25,715 nucleotides of DNA, from positions 1-25,715 of the forward strand of contig CAZWUU010000010.1 of assembly GCA_964637485.1 (NCBI GenBank), given 5' to 3'. The position numbers were made by a program, and so were the translations under genes. Below the pieces are notes generated by a model that saw nothing but the letters and a program-made list of their open reading frames with translations, was not told where the DNA came from and did no database searches. The DNA comes from C7867-002 sp964637485 (GTDB lineage Bacteria; Patescibacteriota; Minisyncoccia; Phycocordibacterales; PALSA-1337). Positions 14,696 to 21,546 of the stretch are shown here, in pieces (position 1 is the stretch's first letter; each line of letters begins with the position of its first letter).

Positions 14696-15418
14696 ATGGA
14701 AACAAAGTTCCAAACATCTTTTATTCCCAGAAGACCTATGCCGACAGCACCGGGAAGTCTTGCTCCCCAAGTTCCGAGAAGGAGTAGGCCGACAGGTGTG
14801 GGTAGTATATACATGGGTATCGGCATTGTTGTATTTGTTTCCGGTTTACTCTCAATTGGTGGAGCTTATGGTTGGAAGGCGTACCTTGAAAATTCCCAGA
14901 AAAGTATGCAACAGAGTCTTGCTGAGAGAAAGAAAGACATAAACCTAGAAGTGATTTCGAAGATTCGTATGCAAAGTGCAAAAATCAATATGGCCGAACA
15001 GCTCCTAAGGAATCACTATGCCATAGACAGGATATTCAGTATTATTTCTGCGCTAACGTCTGAAAATGTCAGATTCTTGTCCATGGATCTTGTAGTGCCA
15101 GTGGGTACTAATAATCCTTTTCAGATGACTCTGACCGGATATGCCAGGAGTTATCCGTCGGTAGCGTTTCAGTCCGATGTACTAAATCAGCTGGAGAAGT
15201 ACAAATTATACTCTATCGTTAAGAATCCAATTCTTTCAGATCCGTCCCTGAATCAGAACGGAACGGTATCATTCGGCCTTACCGCAAATATTGATCCTTC
15301 GAAATTCGGCTATGAAAATGCATTCGATTCTATATTTACTGGAAACACTGCGCCATCAAATTCGCAAAATAATCAGCAGAATCCCGGATCCTCTGCCAGT
15401 TCGACAAATCCTAACTAA
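14696..15418 (+). CDS. pilN: PilN-like inner membrane platform protein
   Basis: PilN is a bitopic protein whose cytoplasmic tail binds PilM and whose outer part pairs with PilO. This 240-residue protein has a proline-rich cytoplasmic tail (about 1-36), a membrane helix (about 37-60, SIYMGIGIVVFVSGLLS), a helical stalk (about 62-110) and a ferredoxin-like region with ENVRFLSMDLVVP. The C-terminus is a low-complexity Ser/Asn/Gln tail. The short PilM-binding consensus near the N-terminus is not obvious. Assignment rests on topology, size and position right after pilM. Confidence 0.82.
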   Translation: METKFQTSFIPRRPMPTAPGSLAPQVPRRSRPTGVGSIYMGIGIVVFVSGLLSIGGAYGWKAYLENSQKSMQQSLAERKKDINLEVISKIRMQSAKINMAEQLLRNHYAIDRIFSIISALTSENVRFLSMDLVVPVGTNNPFQMTLTGYARSYPSVAFQSDVLNQLEKYKLYSIVKNPILSDPSLNQNGTVSFGLTANIDPSKFGYENAFDSIFTGNTAPSNSQNNQQNPGSSASSTNPN

Positions 15419-15421
15419 TGT

Positions 15422-16045
15422 ATGAATAAGAATATCATTGCAACAATTCTAATAATCGTAGGAATAGGACTGTATTTTACAGTTGCCAAGCCTATTTTCG
15501 ACGAGACAAAATCAGTTAAGGAAGTAAATGATAAATTGCAGGAAGCACTTACTGGAATGGATGAAGTCATAAGAATACGTGATGATATAAATAAGAAATA
15601 TAACAGTATTGGTGAGGAGAATAAGGCCAAGCTGGACAAAATGATTCCTGATTCTGTAGATAACATCAGATTGGTTATAGACCTAAATAATTTAGCTCGC
15701 CAGAAAAATCTCATGCTGGAAAATCTCAGAGTGGCTGTCCCATCAGGGTCTGGCAAACAGACAAATGCCAGAACTCCTGTTACAAGTGTTGGCACTACTC
15801 CAGTCAATATGACGGGAGCTGTGGGGCTGTCTGGTCCGAATGAATTTAATGTTGCCGAACCGACTCTCGATAAAATAACTTTTTCATTTGGAGTTAAGGC
15901 AACCTTCGATCAGTTTGTTGGTCTTTTGCAAGCTATGCAGGCAAATCTGCGCATCACTGATCTCACCAGCTTGAGCATGACAGCAAATGATCAAGGTGTT
16001 TATGAATTTGATTTGCAATTCCAGACTTACTGGCTAAAACAATAA
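15422..16045 (+). CDS. pilO: PilO-like inner membrane platform protein
   Basis: PilO forms heterodimers with PilN in the pilus alignment platform. The 207-residue protein has a very short cytoplasmic end, one membrane helix (about residues 5-24, IIATILIIVGIGLYFTVAKP), a charged coiled stalk (about 28-85) and a C-terminal globular region with TFDQFVGLLQAMQANLRITDL, typical of PilO. It begins 3 bp after the pilN-like stop. Sequence identity across PilO proteins is low, so topology and gene order carry the call. Confidence 0.85.
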   Translation: MNKNIIATILIIVGIGLYFTVAKPIFDETKSVKEVNDKLQEALTGMDEVIRIRDDINKKYNSIGEENKAKLDKMIPDSVDNIRLVIDLNNLARQKNLMLENLRVAVPSGSGKQTNARTPVTSVGTTPVNMTGAVGLSGPNEFNVAEPTLDKITFSFGVKATFDQFVGLLQAMQANLRITDLTSLSMTANDQGVYEFDLQFQTYWLKQ

Positions 16046-16046
16046 T

Positions 16047-16385
16047 ATGAATCCAGCCCAGCCAAACAAAAAGAATACGTTATACATGATCTTTGGAGTG
16101 ATACTGCTCTTGACTCTAGGTTTCTTCTTTTTCCAGAGCTCATCCGGATCGTCGTCGTCCGGCGGTATTCAGGCCACAGAACTGACCTCTCTCGGTTCTT
16201 CTGAATTAGCGCTATTGTCAAAGGTTCGTTCTATAAGGATCGATACAGAGTTTTTCAAGAAACAATCCTTCAAATCATTAGTTGATTATTCGGTGATGAT
16301 ACCGGAGGAAAGAGTAGGCAGGCCTAATCCATTCGCACCGATTCCTGGTGTGGCAAATCCGAATACACAGACGAATCCAAACTAA
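16047..16385 (+). CDS. Small membrane protein at the pilP position, PilP-like tail motif
   Basis: The 112-residue protein starts one base after the pilO stop. It has a membrane helix (about 12-30, LYMIFGVILLLTLGFFFF), a Ser/Gly linker, then a short helical region (VRSIRIDTEFFKKQSFKSL) and ends with GRPNPFAPIPG. In Gram-negative pili the lipoprotein PilP sits here and has a DPFxP-like motif; here there is no lipobox and the protein is much shorter. It may be a reduced PilP-like partner of PilN/PilO in an envelope without a secretin. Function is inferred from context. Confidence 0.7.
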   Translation: MNPAQPNKKNTLYMIFGVILLLTLGFFFFQSSSGSSSSGGIQATELTSLGSSELALLSKVRSIRIDTEFFKKQSFKSLVDYSVMIPEERVGRPNPFAPIPGVANPNTQTNPN

Positions 16386-16416
16386 TTTGTTCAGTTATGA
16401 ACTTTTCATCTGTTAG

Positions 16417-16425
16417 TGCTAAAAT
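16417..16425 (+). promoter_or_regulatory. Extended -10 (TGCTAAAAT) of pilB
   Basis: The extended -10 ends 6 nt before the pilB ATG, so the transcript should be leaderless. Confidence 0.55.
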
Positions 16426-16431
16426 TAGAGC

Positions 16432-18159
16432 ATGAGCGTACTCGACATACTTCTCGAAAAGAAACTTATTTCAAAAGAGGATCTTCGAAGTATCCGCAAA
16501 GAGATCGGTCAGGGATCGACTCTAAATCAAGCTCTCATATCCAAGGGAGTGAAAGTGAAGGATATCACCGAAGCCCTCGGACAATTTCTGAATATTCCGG
16601 TTAGAGCAATAGGCGAGACACCCGTTCCTTATGAAGCGCTTGAGTACATTCCTGAAGAATCTGCCACCCATTATAAATTCGTGCCCATCGGACTGAAAGA
16701 CGGCACGCTAGAGGTGGGTATTGTCGATCCGGATAATATGGAAGCAAGAGATGCTCTGAGTTTCCTCGCAGCCAAGAGCAATATTCCTTATAAAATATTT
16801 CTTGTTACCAGTGATGATTTCGCCAAGGTTATAGAAATGTACAAGGGTATAACTGGTGAGGTATCCCACGCTCTTTCTGAATTGGAAACTGAACTCCAGA
16901 TGGAAATGAAAGAGAAGCTCGAGACCAATAAACAGGCTCAGGGTGGAAAACAAAGCAAGGAAGAAGAAGCACTCATCGTCGAAGATGCGCCTGTCGTAAA
17001 GATCGTGGCAACCATAGTGAGATATGCCGTGGAAGGCGATGCTTCTGACGTTCATATAGAACACATGAGAGATAAGATACGCGTCAGATTCCGCGTGGAT
17101 GGAATACTCAACACTTCGCTGATTTTGCCGCCCCAGGTGCATTCTGCTGTGGTCGCCCGCATAAAAGTTTTGTCCAATATGAGACTGGATGAAAAGAGAA
17201 AGCCTCAGGACGGACGCTTCTCGGCAAGAATAGATGGTCGCAGGATAGATTTCCGTGTATCTACATTCCCGGCCTACTACGGAGAGAAGGTCGTGATGCG
17301 TATATTGGATCAAGCGCGTGGTATCAGGACGCTCGATGAATTCGGTATCGAGGAAAAGCAACTCAAAATGATAAGAAGCGCGATGGAAAGACCTTATGGT
17401 CTCATCCTCATAACAGGTCCTACCGGTTCAGGTAAATCAACGACCCTCTACTCGATTCTAAACGAAATGGACAGAGAGAGCTATAACGTATTGTCTTTGG
17501 AAGACCCGGTGGAATATCAGATCGAAGGAGTCTCGCAAAGCCAAGTAAGGCCTGAGATTGGATACGATTTCAGTTCTGGTCTAAGGACAACTTTGCGTCA
17601 GGACCCAGATATCATCATGGTGGGTGAGATCCGCGATAAGGAGACGGCTCAGCTTGCTGTGCAGGCGGCTCTCACAGGTCACCTGGTGTTTTCTACATTG
17701 CACACCAATACCGCATCAGGCATCATTCCTCGTCTTATTGATATGGGAGTCGACCCATTTCTTATAGCACCGACTCTAGTCTTGGGTATAGCCCAGAGAC
17801 TAGTAGGACTAGCTGTGCCGGAGGCATCAGAGACTGTAAAGATTGAGGGCAGTCTCAAGGTTATGATAGATAGACAATTTGCTGATCTGCCGGAGCAGTT
17901 CAAGAAGGAAATTCCGTGGAGCGATAGTGTCTATAGGATAAAGCCAAATCCGCAGGCTCCGAAGGGGACACGAGGAAGAATGGCTGTATTTGAAGTCTTT
18001 ACTATGGATAAGGATTTGGAGACCGCAATACTCCGAAAGGCAACAGAAGTAGAGCTTTCTGCATTGCTCAGAAAAAAGGGCATGCTTACTATGAAAGAAG
18101 ACGCGCTTGTCAAAGCTTTCAATAAGAAAATACCGATAGAAGAGGTGAATAAACTGTAG
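16432..18159 (+). CDS. pilB: Type IV pilus extension ATPase PilB
   Basis: PilB is the hexameric ATPase that drives pilus polymerisation. The 575-residue protein has one N-terminal GspE/MshEN domain (about 1-140), a linker rich in Glu/Gln/Lys, then the motor: Walker A GPTGSGKST at 329-337, Asp box near 352-370, Walker B with DPDIIMVGEIRD at 391-402 and the His box AALTGHLVFSTLHTN. The four-cysteine zinc motif usual in PilB/GspE is missing: AQRLVGLAVPEASE stands where AQRLVRxLCxxC would be. It ends in TAG. Confidence 0.95.
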   Translation: MSVLDILLEKKLISKEDLRSIRKEIGQGSTLNQALISKGVKVKDITEALGQFLNIPVRAIGETPVPYEALEYIPEESATHYKFVPIGLKDGTLEVGIVDPDNMEARDALSFLAAKSNIPYKIFLVTSDDFAKVIEMYKGITGEVSHALSELETELQMEMKEKLETNKQAQGGKQSKEEEALIVEDAPVVKIVATIVRYAVEGDASDVHIEHMRDKIRVRFRVDGILNTSLILPPQVHSAVVARIKVLSNMRLDEKRKPQDGRFSARIDGRRIDFRVSTFPAYYGEKVVMRILDQARGIRTLDEFGIEEKQLKMIRSAMERPYGLILITGPTGSGKSTTLYSILNEMDRESYNVLSLEDPVEYQIEGVSQSQVRPEIGYDFSSGLRTTLRQDPDIIMVGEIRDKETAQLAVQAALTGHLVFSTLHTNTASGIIPRLIDMGVDPFLIAPTLVLGIAQRLVGLAVPEASETVKIEGSLKVMIDRQFADLPEQFKKEIPWSDSVYRIKPNPQAPKGTRGRMAVFEVFTMDKDLETAILRKATEVELSALLRKKGMLTMKEDALVKAFNKKIPIEEVNKL

Positions 18160-18167
18160 CCCTATAG

Positions 18168-18173
18168 TATAAT
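18168..18173 (+). promoter_or_regulatory. -10 box (TATAAT) of the receiver-pilT-pilC unit
   Basis: A perfect TATAAT ends 6 nt before the ATG at 18180 and predicts a leaderless transcript. No clear -35 or TGn was seen. Confidence 0.55.
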
Positions 18174-18179
18174 TTCTAT

Positions 18180-18575
18180 ATGAATCAAGTAACTCCGAAA
18201 AAAGTTTTGTTTGTCGATGATGACAAATTCCTTTTGGATATGTACGCACTCAAGTTTAGTAAGGCCGGCTATGAAGTGAAAACAGCAGAATCATCCGAAG
18301 TGTGTCTTAAGCTTATAAAAGATGGCTTTGTACCAGACATATTTCTTATAGACATCATCATGCCGGGAATAGACGGTCTTCAACTCGTTGAAACTATAAG
18401 AAAAGAAAAGACCTGTCCAAATGCCGCTTTTATATTTTTGAGTAATCAAAGCGAATCAGATGATGTCAACAGAGCTAGAAAACTCAATGCTGACGGTTTT
18501 ATCGTAAAAGCGACTACTATACCGTCTGAAGTTTTGACCGAGGTAGAAAAAATTTATTCAAGTAAAAAACAATAA
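18180..18575 (+). CDS. CheY-like single-domain response regulator
   Basis: A 131-residue receiver domain with no output domain. The acidic pocket is VDDD (about residues 12-15), the phospho-acceptor Asp is in FLIDIIMPGIDG (about D57), the switch Ser is in IFLSNQSES, and the conserved Lys is in DGFIVKATTIP. All key residues for phosphorylation are there. It lies between pilB and pilT and shares a transcript with pilT (2-bp gap), resembling PilG/PilH or CheY-like regulators of twitching. No histidine kinase is in the window, so its phosphodonor is unknown. Confidence 0.92.
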   Translation: MNQVTPKKVLFVDDDKFLLDMYALKFSKAGYEVKTAESSEVCLKLIKDGFVPDIFLIDIIMPGIDGLQLVETIRKEKTCPNAAFIFLSNQSESDDVNRARKLNADGFIVKATTIPSEVLTEVEKIYSSKKQ

Positions 18576-18577
18576 AG

Positions 18578-19636
18578 ATGGATTATAAAAAAGAAATTGA
18601 AAGTTTGGTCAGCTTGGCGCTAAAGGAAGGGGCATCCGATATCCATCTATCAGAAGGCAGAATCCCTATTATCAGAGTCACGGGCAATCTCATACCTCTT
18701 ATGAAAAAAGAGATGTTGACCAGACAGGATATGCAGGGCTATGTAAATGCTTTGATTACACCAGAAAGCAAAGCGATATTGGAAAAGAACAAAGATGTGG
18801 ATTTTTCGTTCAGTCTGACGGACTCTCGTTTCCGAGGCAATGTCTATTACCGCCAAGGATACATGTCTATAGCTTTGCGTATCATTCCTAAACTCATAAA
18901 GACTTTGGCAGAATTAAATCTGCCACCGATTCTCGAAAGTTTTACCCGCAAGCCTCAAGGATTTTTTCTGGTAGTTGGTCCTATAGGACAAGGAAAGACC
19001 ACAACTCTAGCCACTCTCATTGAAATGATAAATCAGACTCGTACGGAGCATATCTTGACCATCGAGGATCCTATCGAATACCAATTTGAATCCAAGAAAT
19101 CCATTATAGATCAGAGGGAAGTCAGATTGGACACGCCCGATTTTTCCACCGCACTCGTCTCGATGTTTCGTGAAGATATCGATGTGTGTATGGTAGGTGA
19201 GATGCGAGATCTCACGACTATCCAAACTGCTGTCACAGCCGCTGAGACAGGTCACCTGATCTTTTCGACCTTGCACACAAACAATGCTTCACAGACCATA
19301 AACCGTATCATCGACTCATTCCCGCCAGGTCAGCAGGATCAGATCAGGGTGCAATTAGCCGGCTCTCTTACGGGCATATTCTCACAGAGACTCATTCCCA
19401 GGATTTCAGGCGGTCTCATTCCGGCTTATGAATTGCTCATAAATAACAACGCTGTTGCAAACCTCATCAGAGAGAAGCGTATCCATGAGATAGATACGGT
19501 CATAGAGACTTCATCGCAAGAGGGTATGATAGATTTGAATCGTTCTCTCACAGAATTGGTAAGAGCCGGTGAAATTTCTGTCGAAAGCGCCTTTAATAAT
19601 TCGATGAATCCGAAGATTCTTCAGAAAATGATATAA
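18578..19636 (+). CDS. pilT: Type IV pilus retraction ATPase PilT
   Basis: PilT depolymerises the pilus to power twitching and DNA uptake. Features in the 352 residues are the N-terminal PAS-like region (EGASDIHLSEGRIPIIRV), Walker A GPIGQGKTT at 134-142, Walker B in DIDVCMVGEMRD, the His box AAETGHLIFSTLHTNNA, and the retraction-specific AIRE-like box AVANLIREKRIHEI near the C-terminus. The Walker A differs from the near-universal GPTGSGKST of PilT by T-to-I and S-to-Q, but keeps the essential Gly, Lys and Thr. It is complete; pilC follows after 4 bp. Confidence 0.94.
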   Translation: MDYKKEIESLVSLALKEGASDIHLSEGRIPIIRVTGNLIPLMKKEMLTRQDMQGYVNALITPESKAILEKNKDVDFSFSLTDSRFRGNVYYRQGYMSIALRIIPKLIKTLAELNLPPILESFTRKPQGFFLVVGPIGQGKTTTLATLIEMINQTRTEHILTIEDPIEYQFESKKSIIDQREVRLDTPDFSTALVSMFREDIDVCMVGEMRDLTTIQTAVTAAETGHLIFSTLHTNNASQTINRIIDSFPPGQQDQIRVQLAGSLTGIFSQRLIPRISGGLIPAYELLINNNAVANLIREKRIHEIDTVIETSSQEGMIDLNRSLTELVRAGEISVESAFNNSMNPKILQKMI

Positions 19637-19640
19637 AAAC

Positions 19641-20858
19641 ATGCTTTTCAATTACGAAGCCATAGATGCCACAGGTTCGAAAAAAGTCGGGTCAATAGAC
19701 GCGGTAAATGTAGACATTGCCATATCATCTCTACAGAGACGCGGACTTATCATCTCTAAAATCAAAGCGACTGACGAGTCCGGTTCACTGTTTACAAAAA
19801 ACATTTCTTTTTTTGAAAGAGTCTCAGCCAAGGACGTAGTGCTACTTTCGAGACAATTATCAAGTCTGTTTAGCGCGCAAATATCAGCACTGCGCATATT
19901 CAGACTTTTATCTTCAGAAATAGATAACCACGCCTTGGGTTCGAAGCTCATGACTATTGCGGACGATCTGCAATCAGGAAATTCCATATCGCAAGCCCTC
20001 GAGAAACACCCGAAGGTATTCAACGCCTTTTACGTAAACATGGTGAAGGCTGGTGAAGAGTCAGGAAAGCTCAATGACACATTCCAATATTTGGCGGACT
20101 ATCTAGAAAGATCCTATGCGCTCACATCCAAAGTGAGAGGTGCCCTCATATATCCGGCATTCATCATAGTGACGTTCGTCACAGTTATGATACTCATGTT
20201 CACGACCGTAATTCCTAAGATCAGCCCTATATTGCAGGAATCTGGCGCGGAAATACCTGTATATACCAAGGTCATCATCAGTATGTCCAACTTTTTGGTT
20301 GGTTATGGATTTGTTCTGCTGGGACTATTCATCATTGCTGTTTTTTTACTCATAAAATATTTACGTACACCTGATGGTAAATATGTCTATGACCGCATCA
20401 AGCTCGGATTTCCGTATATGAAGATTTTGTACAAAAAGCTTTATCTCTCTCGTTTCTCGGACAATATGCATACCATGCTTATTTCAGGCATTCCTATGGT
20501 GCAGTCCCTAGAATTAACAGCCTCGATTATTGATAATAGTGTTTATGAAGAGGTGGTTATGAAAGCGGTAGATTCTGTGAAAGGAGGAAAGACGCTATCC
20601 GAATCATTGGCTGATAACCCAGATCTCTTTCCAGGTATCATGACCCAGATGATGCGTGTGGGTGAGGAAGCGGGTGAAATAGGATCAATGTTGAAAACAA
20701 TGGCTAATTTCTACACCAGAGAAGTCACGACGGCTGTAGAGTCTATAGTTTCTCTTATAGAACCTTTGATGATAGTAGTATTGGGTGCGGGGGTAGCCAT
20801 ATTGCTAGCCGCTGTGCTTGTGCCTATATATAGTGTCGCTTCAGGATCGGGCATATAA
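19641..20858 (+). CDS. pilC: Type IV pilus inner membrane platform protein PilC
   Basis: PilC is the membrane hub on which PilB and PilT act. The 405-residue protein shows both GspF repeats: the first from about 65 to 190 (LLSRQLSSLFSAQI, then VKAGEESGKLNDTF), the second from about 267 to 395 (RFSDNMHTMLISGIPMVQSLELTA, split here as two adjoining motifs, then RVGEEAGEIGSML). Membrane helices are near 167-190, 215-238 and 373-396. Complete and without oddities. It is the last gene of the receiver-pilT-pilC run; the pilin gene behind it has a separate promoter. Confidence 0.95.
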   Translation: MLFNYEAIDATGSKKVGSIDAVNVDIAISSLQRRGLIISKIKATDESGSLFTKNISFFERVSAKDVVLLSRQLSSLFSAQISALRIFRLLSSEIDNHALGSKLMTIADDLQSGNSISQALEKHPKVFNAFYVNMVKAGEESGKLNDTFQYLADYLERSYALTSKVRGALIYPAFIIVTFVTVMILMFTTVIPKISPILQESGAEIPVYTKVIISMSNFLVGYGFVLLGLFIIAVFLLIKYLRTPDGKYVYDRIKLGFPYMKILYKKLYLSRFSDNMHTMLISGIPMVQSLELTASIIDNSVYEEVVMKAVDSVKGGKTLSESLADNPDLFPGIMTQMMRVGEEAGEIGSMLKTMANFYTREVTTAVESIVSLIEPLMIVVLGAGVAILLAAVLVPIYSVASGSGI

Positions 20859-20902
20859 ATCCTCAAGATATCCACAATTTACAAAGCTATTTGCATTATC
20901 GG

Positions 20903-20911
20903 TGATATAAT
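20903..20911 (+). promoter_or_regulatory. Extended -10 (TGATATAAT) of the first pilin gene
   Basis: A perfect TGn extended -10 lies 63 bp before the pilin ATG, leaving an AT-rich leader of about 57 nt, unlike the leaderless genes nearby. A second TATAAT at 20924-20929 could be an alternative. The leader has no clear Shine-Dalgarno. Confidence 0.5.
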
Positions 20912-20974
20912 ATCCAGTAACCATATAATAAATGGTCAAAAAGTTATCAATTAATAATATTTAGTAGTATATAT

Positions 20975-21457
20975 ATGAAAAAATATACGCGAGGTTTCAC
21001 CCTTATAGAATTGCTTGTGGTGATCGCCATCATTGGTATTTTGGCGTCAATCGTGCTCGTTTCCCTGAACTCCGCTAGGAATAAGGGTAAAGATGCACGC
21101 GTTATATCAAACGTTCAGCAGATTCGTACTGCTCTTGAGTCTGGATACAACGGTAGTGGATATCCTGATCTTAAGACTGATGCAAACGCAACGAACGGTA
21201 ACGCCGGAAGTGCAACATGTATTACAAATGGATGGGTAAACAACGGACCTCAAAACGTTGCGCTTAACCAGCTCATAAATGATTCTTGTTCACAAGGTGG
21301 AAACAATGCAATTGTTATAAATACATCCGCAGCCACTTCACCGACCGCTTACGCAATTTTCGGTAAATTAACAAGTACTACCGGATTCTTCTGTATCGAT
21401 TCTACAGGAAAGACCAATCAGGCTGCAGCAAACTCAGCAACAGCAACCTGCCCATAA
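20975..21457 (+). CDS. Type IV pilin, first copy (probable major pilin)
   Basis: A 160-residue class III-type prepilin: short basic leader MKKYTRG, cleavage expected between G7 and F8, then FTLIELLVVIAIIGILASI with Glu at mature position 5. The globular part has four cysteines (C82, C105, C140, C159), possibly two disulfides, and is rich in Asn/Thr/Ser/Ala. N-x-S/T sequons occur at N71, N102 and N116. It has its own promoter and a strong terminator, as expected for an abundant subunit; calling it the major pilin is inference. PilD encoded at the window end would process it. Confidence 0.92.
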   Translation: MKKYTRGFTLIELLVVIAIIGILASIVLVSLNSARNKGKDARVISNVQQIRTALESGYNGSGYPDLKTDANATNGNAGSATCITNGWVNNGPQNVALNQLINDSCSQGGNNAIVINTSAATSPTAYAIFGKLTSTTGFFCIDSTGKTNQAAANSATATCP

Positions 21458-21480
21458 TCACTTAGTTTAGGGTATGCAGT

Positions 21481-21521
21481 AAACAAGCATGGAACATATG
21501 TTCCATGCTTGTTTGTTTTTT
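21481..21521 (+). terminator. Strong Rho-independent terminator after the first pilin (perfect 34-bp palindrome)
   Basis: The 34 bases from 21481 to 21514 form a perfect inverted repeat centred on ATAT; the arm begins AAACAAGCATGGAAC. A G and six T's follow. It insulates the pilin from the glycosyltransferase gene. An ATG at 21505 inside it opens the glycosyltransferase frame but is not a likely start. Confidence 0.85.
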
Positions 21522-21531
21522 GCGAGCAAAA

Positions 21532-21540
21532 TGCTACATT
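21532..21540 (+). promoter_or_regulatory. Extended -10 (TGCTACATT) of the glycosyltransferase gene
   Basis: The element ends 6 nt before the ATG at 21547, supporting that start and a leaderless mRNA. Confidence 0.5.
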
Positions 21541-21546
21541 TGTCGC

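Noticed and set aside
21505..21546. Upstream in-frame ATG extending the glycosyltransferase by 14 residues
   Set aside because: It lies within the pilin terminator hairpin and upstream of the likely promoter; the added cysteine-rich residues do not fit the GT2 family start.
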